Shown: piece by piece, positions 51,301 to 64,000 of the stretch | Layout of the letters: the number at the start of each line of letters is the position of its first letter | Numbering within the stretch: position 1 is the first letter of the stretch | DNA from: Scylla paramamosain | Taxonomy: Eukaryota > Arthropoda > Malacostraca > Decapoda > Portunidae | Direction: 5' to 3' | Assembly (NCBI RefSeq): GCF_035594125.1 | Contig: NC_087191.1 | Location: 6,397,967-6,461,966, forward strand | Length of the DNA stretch: 64,000 bases | Notes under the pieces: generated by a model | What the model was told of the DNA's origin: nothing | Seen by the model: only the letters and a program-made list of their open reading frames with translations | Database searches by the model: none | Translations under genes and position numbers: made by a program

Positions 51301-54300
51301 TCTCCAAAAAGGAGTTTTTTTTGTATGCGTTTTAGCGTTTTGGTTTGTAAGGAGGTCAAAAACACTTCAAGGCAAGTTCTTGGTAAAAGTTGATTTTATT
51401 CCCATGTAATGTGATTTCCCTGTTTTTTGTGTGTGTGTGTGTGATTTATTGCCTAACACGCTCAAAAACACTCAAAAGACACTTCTAGTAATGTCTCTTT
51501 TTCCAACATAGTTTCGCGTGCTATTTGGGGTTTTGCTAAGAATGTGAAAAACACTCAAAATATACGCATTTGGTAAGGTTGTTCTGTTTCTCAATTAATA
51601 TTGTTATTCATGAGTTTCAGCATTTTGATATCTAAGAAACTTCTTTATATACACGAGTTTTTGCGTTTTTTGCCTTTTGGTTCTTGTGAACCACAAGTTC
51701 TTTTCCTCAAAAATAATAAGACACTCATTATACACGTTTCTCGTAATGTCTTTTTGTTTCCCAATAGGGAGTGTTTGCATCCATTTTTGCGTTTTTTGTA
51801 GGTAACAAGCTCAAAAACACTCAAAATGTACCTTTTCGGTAATGTTATTTTATTTCTTCTTATTGGTTGGTTTGCATCCGTTTTAGCGTTTTTTTTCTAC
51901 GTAAAACACCGAAAAGACACTTTTTCAGTAATTTTGTTTTAAATTCCCATATTGAGTGACTTGCATGTTATTTACCGTTAGGGTGCCTAACAAGCAGAAA
52001 AACACTCATAAGACAGTTATCTGGCAAAGACGTTTAATTTCCCCATATAGGTGGCTTTGCATGCACTTTAGGGTTTGGTACATAACAGTACGAAAAAAAA
52101 AGCTAAAATTAACTTTTTTGATAATTGACTTATAATTTCCTGAATTTTGCCCAAATTTTGGCATCTCGGTAACTGTGAAGATGAAAAGAAAGAAAAACAA
52201 ATACCGTATTTTTTATTTATTTTTATTTTTTTCTCAATAAAGAGTGTTATTTGTGGCTTTTAGCTTTTTGGTAAATAATGATCTTAAAAACACTGATAAT
52301 ACACGTTTCTCGTCATGTCTTTTCCTTTCCAAAAAATAGGGTTCTTTGCATGTATTTAAGCATTTTTATTGGTAACATGATCAAAAACCCTCAAAATATA
52401 TGTTTTTGGTAATGTTATTCTCTTTCTCCAAAAAGTGTGTTTTGCATCCGTTTTAGCGTTTTGGTATATAAGGAGCTCAAAACAAAAAAGGCAAGTTCTT
52501 GGTAAAAATTGATTTTATTTCCATGTAAAGCATTTCCATGCTTTATTGTGCTTTATTGCCTATCACGCTCAAAAACACTCAAAAGACACTTTTCTGGTAA
52601 TGTCATTTTTTTCCCACATAAAGCTGGTTTCACAAGCAATTTGGGATTTTGGTAACTAAGAATGTGAAAAGCACTCAAAATGCACGCATTTAGTAAAGTT
52701 GTTCTGTTTCTCAATTAAGAGTGTTATTCATGAGTTTCAGCATTTTGGTTTGTTTTCCATGCGTTTTAGCAGTTTGGTATATAAGGAGCTCAAAAACATT
52801 TAAAGGCAAGTTCTTGGTAAAAATTGGTTTTATTCCAATGAAAAGTGATTGCCCTGCTTTTTAGTGCTTTATTGCCTATCACGCTCAAAAACACTCAAAA
52901 GACATTTTTCTGGAAATGTCATGTTTTCCCACATAAATCTGGTTTCGCATGAAATTTGGGTTTTTGGTAACTAAGAATATGAAAAACACTCAAAATACAC
53001 GAATTTGGTAAGGTTGTTCTGTTTATCAATTAAGAGTGTTATTCATGAGTTTCAGCATTTTGTTATCTAGGAAACTTCTCCATATACACAATTTTTTGCG
53101 TTTTTTGCCTTGTTGTTCTTTTGAACTATAATAAACTCATTATACACTTTTCTAGCAATGTCCCTTTGTTTCCCAATATAGAGTGCTTTGTATCAATTTT
53201 AGCGTTTTTTTTTTGTAGGTAACAAGCTCAAAAACACTCAAAATATACCTTTTTGGTAATGTTTTTCCTATTTCTTGATATTGAATGGTTTGCATCCATT
53301 TTAGCGTTTTTCTACGTAAAACACTGGGAACACACGTTTTCAGTAATTTTGTTTTAGATTCCCATATAAAGTGTGTTCCTTACTATTTATCATTTTGGTG
53401 CTTAACATGCTGAAAAACACTCAAAAGACAGATTTCTGGTAAGATCGTTTAATTTCCTTATATAGGAGGCTTTGCATGCAGTTTAGGGTTTGGTACATAA
53501 CAGTCCGAAAAAAAGCTAAAATCATCTTTTTTTATTATATTCTCTTATCATATAATTACCTTGAATTTTCCCAGAATGTTGGCATTTCGGTACCTATGAA
53601 GATGAATAACAAAAAAAAAATCCTATTTTTTTTTATTTTTTATTTATTTATTTTTCTAAATAAAGAGTGGATTTTAGGTTTTTGGTACTTAAACTTAAAA
53701 ACACTCATAATATACGTTTCTCGTAATGTCCTTTTGTTTCCCAAACATAAGGTTCTTTGCATGTATTTAAGCGTTTTTATAGATAACATGATCAAAAATA
53801 CTCAAAATACATGTTTTGGGTAATTTTATTCTGTTTCACCATAAAGTGTATTTTGCAAGTTCTTATTAAAAATTGGTTTTATTCAAATGTAATGTGATTG
53901 CCCTGATTTTTAGTGCTTTATTGCCTATCAGGCTCAAAAACACTCAAAAGACTTTTTTTCTGGTAATGTCATTTTTTTCTCACATAAAGCTGGTTTCGCA
54001 TGCAATTTTGGGTTTTGGTAACTAAGAATGTGAAAAGCTCTCAAAATACACGCATTTAGTAAGGTTGTTCTGTTTCTCAATTAGGAATGTTATTCATGAG
54101 TTTCAGCATTTTGGTATCTAGGAAACTTTTCCATATCCACATGTTTTTGCGTTTTTTGCCTTGTGGTTCTTTTGAACTATAAAACACTCATTAAACTTTT
54201 TTCTTGCAATGTCCTTTTATTTCCTAATATAGAGTGCTTTGCATCAATTTTCGCGTTTTTTGTAGGTAACAAGCTCAAAAACACTCAAAATATACCTTTT

Positions 54301-57300
54301 TGGTAATGTTTTTCTATTTTTTTTAAATTTGTTGGTTTGCATCCGTTTTAGCGTTTTTCTACGTAAAACACTGAGAAGACACGTTTTCAGTAGTTTTGTT
54401 TGGATTCCCATATAGAGTGAGTTCCTTATTTATTTATCGTTTTGGTGCCTAACATTCTGAAAAACACTCAAAAGACAGATTTCTTTTAAGGTCGTTTAAT
54501 TTCCTCATATAGGAGGCTTTGCATGCAGTTTAGGGTTTGGTATATAACAGTCCGAAAATAAAGCTAAAATTAACTTTTTTGATAATTTTCTTTTATCATA
54601 TAATAGCCCGGAATTTTCCCAGAATTTTGGCATCTCGGTACCTATGAAGATGAATAACAAAAAATAAAAAATCCTATTTTTTTATTTTTATTTATTTATT
54701 TTTTCCTAAATAATGAGTGTTATTTGTGGGTTTTAGCTTTTTGGTACTTAAGGAAGTAAAAAACACTCATAATACATATTTCTCGTAATGTCCTTTCGTT
54801 TCCCAAACATAAGGTTCTTTGCATGTATTTAAGCGTTTTTATAGAGAACATGATCAAAAACACTCAAAATACATATTTTTGGTAATGTTATTCTGTTTCT
54901 CCATAAAAGGTGTTTTGCATGCGTTTTAGCGTTTTGGTATGTAATGAGCTCAAAAACACCTAAAGGCAAGTTCTTGGTAAAAGTTGGTTTTATTCCCATG
55001 TAATGTGATTGCCCTGCTTTTTAGTGGTTTATTGCCTAACACGCTCAAAAACACTCGAAAGACATTTTCTGGTAATATTATTTTTTTCCCACATAAAGCT
55101 AGTTTCGCATGGTATTTGGGGTTTTGGTAACGAAGAATGTGAAAAACACTCAAAATACAGGCATTTAGTAAGGTTGTTTTGTTTTTTAATTAAAAGTGTT
55201 ATTCATAAGATTCAGCATTTTGGTATGTAAGAAACTTCTTTATGTACACGAGTTTTTGAGTTTTTTGCCTTGTGGTTCTTGTGAAACTATAAAACACTCA
55301 TTATACACGTTTCTCGTAATGTCCTTTTCTTTCCTCCATTTTCATCCATTTTCGCATTTTTTTGTAGGTGACAAGCTCAAAAACACATCAAAATATATCT
55401 TTTTGGTAATGTTATTCTATTTCTTCATATTGGTTTGTTTGCATCCGTTTTAGCATTTTTCTACGTAAATCCCTGAAAAGACACGTTTTCAGTAATATTG
55501 TTGAAATTGCAGAAAAAAACACTCAAAAGACAGGTTTCTGGTAAAGTCGAGTAATTTCTCCATATAGGTGGCTTTGTATGCACTTCAGGGTTTGGTACAT
55601 AACTCCGGAAAAAAGCTAAAATTATTTTTTATAATGATTTTTTTTTACAAAATTTCCCCGAATTTTTCCAGAATTTTGGTACCTATGAAGATGAATAACA
55701 ATTTTTTTTCTCTCTCTATAAAGTGTTATTTGTGTGTTTTAGCTTTTTGGTACTTAAGTAACTTAAAAAAAAATCATAATACACGATTTTCTTAATGTCC
55801 TATTCTTATACAAACATAGGGTTCTTTACATGTATTTAAGCGTTTTTATAAGTAACATGATTAAAAACACTCAAAATACATATTTTTGGTAGTTATTCTG
55901 TTTCTTCATAAAGGGTGTTTTACATGCGTTTTAGCGTTTTGGTATGTAAGGAGTTAAAAAAACACTTAAAGGCAAGTTCTTCGTAAAAGTTAGTTTTATT
56001 CCCAAGTTATGTGATTTTTCTGCTTTTTAGTGCTTTGTTGCATATCACGCTCAAAAACACTTAAATGACATTTTTCTGTTATTTCATTTAAGTGTTTTTA
56101 TTGGTAACATGATCAAAAACACTATAAATACATGTTTTTGGTAATGTTTTTCTGTTTCACCATAAAGTGTATTTTGCATGTGTTTTAGTGTTTTGGTATA
56201 TAAGGAGCTCAAAAAGACTTAAAGGCAAGTTCTTATTAAAAATTGGTTTTATTCCAATGTAATGTGATTGCCCTCCTTTTTAGTGCTTTTTTGCCTAACA
56301 CGCTCAAAAACACTCAAAAGACATTTTTCTGGTAATGTCTTTTTTTTCCCACATAAAGCTGGTTTCGCAGGCAATTTGGGGTTTTGGTAACTAAGAATGT
56401 GAAAAGCACTCAAAATACACACATTTAGTAAGATTGTTCTGTTTCTCAATTAAGAGTGTTGTTCATGAGTTTCAGCATTTTGGTATCTACGAAACTTCAT
56501 ATACACTAGTTTTTGCATTTTTTGCCTTGTGGTTCTTTTGAACTATAAAACACTCATTATACACTTTTCTTGCAATGTCCTTTTCTTTCCCATTATAGAG
56601 TGCTTTGCATCAATTTTCGTGTTTTTTATAGGTAACAAGCTCAAAAACACTCAAAACACTTTTTGGCAATGTTTTTCTTTTTCTTTATATTGGTTTGTTT
56701 GCATCCGTTTTAGTGTTTTTTTTCTACGTAAAACACTGAGAAGACACGTTTTCAGTAATTTTGTTTAGAATTCCCATATAGAGTGAGTTCTTTATTATTT
56801 ATTGTTTTGGTGCCTAACATGCTGAACAACACTCAAAAGAGAGATTTCTGATAAGGTCGTTTAATTTCCTCATATAGTAGGCTTTGCATGCACTTTAGGG
56901 TTTGGTACATAACAGTCCGAAAAAAAAGCTAAAATTAATTTTTTTGGTAATATTCTTTTATCATATAATTGCCCTGAATTTTCCCAGAATTTTGGCATCT
57001 CGGTACCTATGAAGATAAATAAAGAAAAATAAAAAAATCCTATTTTTTTATTTTTTATTGATTTATTTATTTTTTCTCAATAAAGAGTGTTATTTGTGGG
57101 ATTTACCTTTTTGGTACTTAAGGAACTTAAAAACACTCATAATACACGTTTCTCGTAATGTCCTTTCGTTTCCCAAACATAAGGTTCTTTGCATGTATTT
57201 AAGCGTTTTTATAGATAACATGATCAAAAATACTCAAAATACAAGGTTTTGGTAATGTTATTCTGTTTCTCCATAAAGTGTGTTTTGCATGCGTTTTAGC

Positions 57301-58468
57301 AGTTTTGTATATAAGGAGCTCAAAAACATTTAAAGGCAAGTTCTTGGTAAAAAATGGTTTTATTCCAATGTAATGTGATTGTCCTGCTTTTGAGTGCTTT
57401 ATTACCTATCACGTTGAAAAACACTCAAAAGACACATTTCTGGTAAAGTAATTTTTTTTCCCCACAAAGCTATTTTCGCATGTAATTTGGGGTTTTTGGT
57501 AACTAAGAATGTGAAAAGCACTCAAAATACACGCATTTAGTAAGGTTGTTCTGTTTCTCAATTAAGAGTGTTATTCATGAGTTTCAGCATTTTGGTATCT
57601 AAGAAATCTCTTCATATACACGAGTTTTTGCGTTGTTTGCTTTGTGGTTCTTTTGAACTATAAAACACTCATTATACACTTTTCTTGCAATGTCCTTTTG
57701 TTTCCCAATATAGAGTGCTTTGCATCAATTTTCGCGTTTTTGTAGGTAAAAAGCTCAAAAACACTCAAAATATACCTTTTTGGTAACGTTTTTCTATTTC
57801 TTGATATTGGTTGATTAGCATCCGTTTTAACGTTTTTCTACGTAAAACACTGAGAAGACACGTTTTCAGTAACTTTGTTTTGGATTCCCATATAGAGTGA
57901 GTTCCTTATTATTTATCGTTTTGGTGCTTAACATGCTTAAAAACACATATAACACAGATTTCTGGTAAGGTCGTTTAATTTCCTCATATTGGAGGCTTTG
58001 CATGCACTTTAGGGTTTAGTACATAACAGTCCGAAAAAAAAAAAAGCTGAAATTAACTTTTTTGATAATATTCTTTTATCACATAATTGCCCTGAATTTT
58101 CCCAGAATTTTGGCATCTCGGTACCTATGAAGATGAATAACAAAAAAAAAAAATCCTATTTATTTTATTTTTTTATTTTTTATTTTCTAAATAAAGAGTG
58201 TTATTTGTGGGTTTTAGCTTTTTGGTACTTAAGGAACTTATAAAAACACTCATAATACACGTTTCTCGTAATGTCTTTTTGTTTTCCAAACATAATGTTC
58301 TTTGCATGTACTTAAGCGTTTTTATAGATCACATGATCAAAAACACTCAAAATACATGTTTTTAGTAATGTTATTCTGTTTCTCCATAAAGTTTGTTTTG
58401 CATGCGTTTTAGCGGTTTGGTATATAAGGGATTAAAAAATACTTAAAGGCAAATTCTTCGTAAAAGTG
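48341..58468 (-). repeat. Satellite, 11-mer array, fully inverted 10-kb block
   Basis: About 10.1 kb of the same higher-order array on the minus strand. Its first 2.3 kb mirrors 33,850-36,130. Then 50,640-51,240 mirrors 11-mer sequence found at 13,560-14,100 and 23,200-23,720, and the landmark near 51,695 mirrors 11,750, 20,815 and 31,645. Local oddities are a triplicated AACACTTAAA at 51,241-51,270, a (GT)7 tract near 51,429 and a monomer jump at 52,748 (GGTTTGTTTTCCATGCG). The array stops at ~58,468, where unrelated sequence starts. Confidence 0.9.
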
Positions 58469-59438
58469 ATGAAATTATTCCTTTGAAAGTATTGATGGCT
58501 GATCTCTTTCTATAGGTGAGGGTTAGTGTTCTCTACTGTACCAAATACTGAACTGTCTTTTGTACTATTTCTCCATCTGTATCCTACCCAGTAATGGTAA
58601 TAGACTGAGGAACTCCCCACCTTTGTTAATTTTTACTAAGTATTGTCCTAGTGGTATTCAGATGCAGCATTGATTTGCTTAGGAGTTGGGTATCTGAGAA
58701 TGAGTGGTTATTGGCACCAAGTGCAGCTCAGTTGTGGGTAACTCCAGTTGTTGGGAGCATTCCATGGTACACAGATGGTGGGATAGTCTTGCCTTGGACT
58801 CTTGCAAATGTGTACTATCTCCCAGTGAGTTTTGTTTTTATTTGACATGAATCCCAAGTTTATTTAGGCATTTCAGGGACTTATTGTGGGTGATGGAGAT
58901 CTCCACAGCACTCTTCTCTTGGTGGGTGGGTAGCTGTAGAAAAATTCATATAAATAGAGATGTCAGATGTAGGTAAAATAGAGAAATGTTGATTTGATTG
59001 TGAACTAAATCCCACAACTTATATTATCTTTGATAAGAAAGGTTTCGTTTAGACCATGAAAATTAAATAAATGAAGTTGAGCATTATTTTACTGCAACAA
59101 GAAGGCACACAAAGTGAAGGAGATCGCATACTTGACTTTAGTTTGTTGTTCCTTTGATGGGGAACTTGTATCATTGTTAAAAGCTTAAATACTGTAAAAT
59201 AGCATGGATCCATCTGAATATTTATTCAGTCAAAAGTTTATATGATGTGTAGACTATTCAAGCTTGCCAGCCTGGAGCCTGGAGCCTGCTTGTTGTAGAG
59301 TTGTCCTATGTTCTGTAGATTTGCTTGATATTATAAACAATTATGATAAAATTTTTGTAAACAATTTTGTTCTTTATTTCTGTCAGTATCAGATTCAGTA
59401 TTTTCTCCATCTTATGGCAGCATATATTTTCAACACAG
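58469..59438. other. Unrecognised non-satellite sequence
   Basis: First DNA beyond the satellite, with more balanced composition. An open frame on the plus strand at 58,651-58,845 ends soon after a possible splice donor (CCCAGTGAGTTT near 58,821) and reads as Trp-rich, but I do not recognise it and coding potential is weak. A direct repeat CTGGAGC at ~59,273-59,286 is the only other structure. Probably intronic or intergenic. Confidence 0.4.
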
Positions 59439-59570
59439 AGTGAGGGCAGTGTCATTCCTCCTCTCCACTACCCCAACTTCTACTCCCAACACTACCGCAG
59501 CAATGAGCGGTCTGGTGTGGTGGCTGAGGATTCTTTTGAAGAGGACAACACTTCTGCTTCATCTGAGCAG
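59439..59570 (+). CDS. Candidate internal coding exon, unknown protein
   Basis: A 132-bp stretch bounded by a possible acceptor (TTTTCAACACAG, preceded by pyrimidine-rich sequence) and a possible donor (CAG/GTCAGA). It is exactly 44 codons, open in phase 0, and clearly richer in G+C with C-ending codons than the DNA around it. The peptide has an aromatic, proline-containing start (PPLHYPNFYSQHYRS) and an acidic, serine-rich end (EDSFEEDNTSASSEQ), which looks like a disordered region of an intracellular protein. The frame stays open on both sides (59,367-59,720), so the exact limits are uncertain, with alternative acceptors near 59,387 and 59,420. I do not recognise the family. It could be a genuine exon of a gene extending beyond the window or a fragment of one. 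Confidence 0.45.
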
Positions 59571-60200
59571 GTCAGAAGGTGGATGGCAGCAGCACTAGTA
59601 GCAGACTGGTGTTACCTTGATGCTACTGCTACATTGCATTATTTGCATAGTTTTTTTTTCAGTTGTCATGGACTTTGTGTAATATATATAAAAGTATATG
59701 AAGCTCAAGAAACTTGTTGATAAGGTTTATGTTCAGCATACAAATTGTAGGATGCAAAGACAAGGATTGAAATATCATTGCCACAATTCCTGACAAAGCA
59801 TTTGGTGCCACAGAATATTCAGCAATGTAATGTTTGTTTGGCAAACAAACCAGTTTCCCTGAATGATAGCTTTATTTCTGCAGGTTAATACAATCTCTCT
59901 ATGGGGGAGAGTTTGGAGACAAAGCCAAGCATATATATATATGTGGTTTGTGAGCCAAGCATACTGATCATTACACTATCATGTGTAGTTTTAATATGTA
60001 ATTTAGATTAAGAACAGTGCAGTGATAGAGGAAGAATTATTCACTAGATTTTTTCAGAGAAGTTTTATGACATAAAGGATTAATTGAACGATCAGTATAT
60101 ATATTGGCTCACTAGCTGCATCTCTTTAACACAGAAAGCTTTCACTAATTATCTTGGCCCAATTCATTAAGTGCATCGCTGTTGTGGGAGGGAAGATATG
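59571..60200. other. Unrecognised, probably intronic or intergenic
   Basis: AT-rich sequence with short (AT) runs near 59,930 and 60,095. No reading frame with coding character beyond the end of the candidate exon, no RNA gene and no repeat family that I can name. Confidence 0.4.
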
Positions 60201-60457
60201 CAGTGTTTCCCTGCCATCTGTGGGAGTTACATTCCAGAGCCTCCTGCAAATAGTTAAAATCTGTGAATATGGGAAACCATCCTTATAAGGATCAGAACTA
60301 CCTATATTTATAGTTTAAACCTTAAACTATGCATCTCACATTTACTAAGCAATTCACTTTAAGACAATAAAAAACAGTTATTATATGTATAGTACATGAT
60401 ATTTTAATTAAAAAATACAGTGCACTATAAAATAAAAGGGGAATAAGTTGATATGTA

Positions 60458-60722
<265 letters not shown>

Positions 60723-60812
60723 TAATTTATAACTGAAAGAATAATTTGGGCTCTTTGGGCTGAAAGACTGAGCTGGTGGTGACACCTGGCAACTCTGAAA
60801 ACTCCCCATTAG

Positions 60813-60827
60813 TTAGGTTAGGTTAGG
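60813..60827 (+). repeat. Interstitial (TTAGG)3
   Basis: Three exact copies of TTAGG, the ancestral arthropod telomere repeat, inside the right part of the outer MITE. Too short to call a telomere relic. Confidence 0.7.
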
Positions 60828-60884
60828 GAAAACTCCGCAAATATGCAAAACCATGAATATGTGAGGGAACGCTGATATATGCTA

Positions 60885-61242
60885 TCTCTTATTTGTTGTA
60901 GATGTATTCCATTCTATTGGCATAGAACAATAGAAAAATGGCATCAAGGAAGTAGGGATGCCACCAAACTTTATGAGACTAAACATAACCTTGCACATAG
61001 AATTGCTGAACATAAAGGTATTTCTCCTTGAACTAATAATCAACCAGCTGTTCCATCATTTTCAGCAATAAGTTCCCATTCACATGAACATGATTATCCC
61101 TTTTTATGACAAAGATTTCAGAATACTACACAAGACAGAGTCCAATATGGATACAAAATTATTAGAGGCAATATATATTAAACACGTAAATCCAGTACTG
61201 AATAATAACTTAACATCAAATCAATCACATATTGTAAGATAA
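60885..61242 (+). pseudogene. Penelope-like element GIY-YIG endonuclease remnant
   Basis: Decayed C-terminal coding sequence. In one frame I read TKLYETKHNLAHRIAEHKGIS (as TKLYETKHNL then AHRIAEHKGIS, ending ~61,028), then a stop. The same frame goes on with PAVPSFSAISSHSHEHDYPF, then a frameshift near 61,108, then KDFRILHKTE and LLEAIYIKHVNPVLNNNL before a TAA at 61,240-61,242. The Arg-Ile-x-Glu-His-Lys segment, the Ser-His-x-x-x-x-x-His-Asp segment and the LLEAIYI segment with its Glu match the layout of the GIY-YIG nuclease at the C terminus of Penelope-like retroelements. The N-terminal GIY and YIG pieces are not readable. The reverse transcriptase is absent, so this is the 3' end of a truncated copy. 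Confidence 0.65.
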
Positions 61243-61999
<757 letters not shown>

Positions 62000-62009
62000 C
62001 AAGAAGCTT

Positions 62010-62758
62010 AACAGCGATGATAAAGGCATGGAAGGAAGAAACAGAAGTGGGTGGTGACAATGTAAAAAAGATATCCAGTGATATAATAGAGATGGAAAGG
62101 GAAAAATAAAACAAAGAACTGAGAAGAGGTGACAAAAATAGTGGACTTAAATAAGAAATACTGTGAAGAGATTAAGAAACTCAAGAAAGAGAATGAAGAA
62201 TTAAAGAAAACTTTGCAAGAGAGGTTAGGGTTGGAGGAGTGAGAGTTAGTTACAGAGGAAGTCAAAGGTTGGAAAGAGAGAGAACAGCAAAAGGTGGACA
62301 TGGAGGACATAACAAGGCAACAGCAACAGAAACAACAAGGATATGGAAAAGCAAGTGATTAGAATAATAAAGGAAAAAAGTAATCTTGTGAGAGACACAG
62401 TACAGAGAAAGATGTGTATGGTGGTATTTGGGGTCAAGGAAAAGAACCTACCCATGAAAACAGCTAGAGAGAAAGAAGTGAAAAGAACTAAGGAAATTAT
62501 AGCAGAAGTGGCAGATGAAGGAGAGGGGAGAGTCGAACAAATTGAAGAGGTTTACAGGATCGGAAAGTATGACAAAAATAGAACAAAGCCAATGTAAAAC
62601 AAGAATCATGTCACAAACAGCAGCAGAACATGTCTTGCAAAGAACAGGAAAATTGGCAAAAGCAAAAGGATTGAAGGAAATATGGATAAAAAGAGACATG
62701 AACGAAGAATGGAGAAGTAAACTAAAAGTCAAAAAATGAATAGAGAACACAGAAAAGT
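62010..62758 (+). pseudogene. LINE ORF1 protein remnant
   Basis: Coding traces in three frames. The first part (62,131-62,340) reads as a charged heptad-like segment (YCEEIKKLKKENEELKKTLQ), a likely coiled coil for ORF1 trimerisation. After a frame change, 62,343-62,597 contains KMCMVVFGVKEKN and VEQIEEVYRIGKYDKNRTKP, and a further change leads to SQTAAEHVLQRTGKL and EIWIKRDMNEEWRSKLK, ending at TGA 62,737-62,739. The pattern of a beta-strand (MVVFGVKE), a mid-region V-R-G and a final strand (IWIKRDM) resembles the RNA-binding domains of LINE ORF1 proteins. At least two frameshifts are present. The family assignment is by sequence style only. Confidence 0.6.
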
Positions 62759-62779
62759 TGTGGACATGAAAGTGAGGAA

Positions 62780-63993
<1,214 letters not shown>

Positions 63994-64000
63994 CAAAAAA

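Noticed and set aside
79..58440. Dozens of 60-141-codon frames on both strands inside the satellite
   Set aside because: They span monomer borders, shift frame between units, lack consistent starts and have composition set by the repeat. Only the LINE pieces inside the block show known protein motifs.
1..58468. CENP-B box in the satellite monomer
   Set aside because: No monomer I examined fits the TTCGNNNNANNCGGG core. TTCGGACTG in the type-4 monomer fails at the A and CGGG positions.
58651..58845. 65-codon frame just beyond the satellite as a gene
   Set aside because: Unrecognised, no codon bias and only a weak possible donor. Kept as a note in the region entry.
60813..60827. Telomere or telomere-fusion relic
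   Set aside because: Only three TTAGG copies, and they lie inside a MITE arm.

Overview
The window is eukaryotic, AT-rich and dominated by repeats. I see no bacterial-style genes. The non-satellite end carries long (TC)n and (AT)n microsatellites, TTAGG telomere-type repeats, pogo/Tigger-like MITEs, a Penelope-like element remnant and APE-type LINE fragments. Together these suggest an arthropod, most likely a decapod crustacean. That assignment is inference from general familiarity, not from a marker gene.

About 58.5 kb (1 to ~58,468) is one satellite block. Its unit is a ~96-bp monomer with the core GTGTTTTTGAGC...TACCAAAACGCTAAAACGCATGCAAAACACC...ATGGAGAAACAGAA...ACATTACCAAAAACGTGTATTTTGA, shown here only as interrupted pieces. 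Five monomer types follow one another in fixed order (~480 bp). In most of the block two such 5-mers plus one extra diverged type-3 monomer make a ~1.1-kb 11-mer unit. Groups of 11-mers, each with an embedded inverted piece of 424-482 bp, recur about every 9-10.8 kb. The array changes strand repeatedly: 590-1,083, the four small inversions, several times between 43.2 and 48.3 kb, and throughout 48.3-58.5 kb, which is inverted relative to the main forward array.

Two copies of one 5'-truncated LINE reverse transcriptase (2,999-4,830 and 38,651-40,320) sit at the same place in the array, with matching satellite on the 3' side. They appear to be one insertion later copied with ~3 kb of satellite to a site ~35 kb away. 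Each copy then lost a different piece. A ~445-bp non-satellite island lies at ~46,121-46,565.

At ~58,468 the satellite stops abruptly. The remaining 5.5 kb holds unrecognised sequence, one plausible 132-bp protein-coding exon (59,439-59,570), a MITE nested in another MITE (60,201-60,874), a Penelope-like GIY-YIG remnant (~60,885-61,242), an (AT)n tract, a decayed LINE with ORF1 and the ORF2 endonuclease (62,000-63,844), and a terminal (TC)n tract. There is no operon or pathway here. The few coding traces are almost all from mobile elements, and the many 60-140-residue reading frames inside the satellite look like by-products of the repeat.
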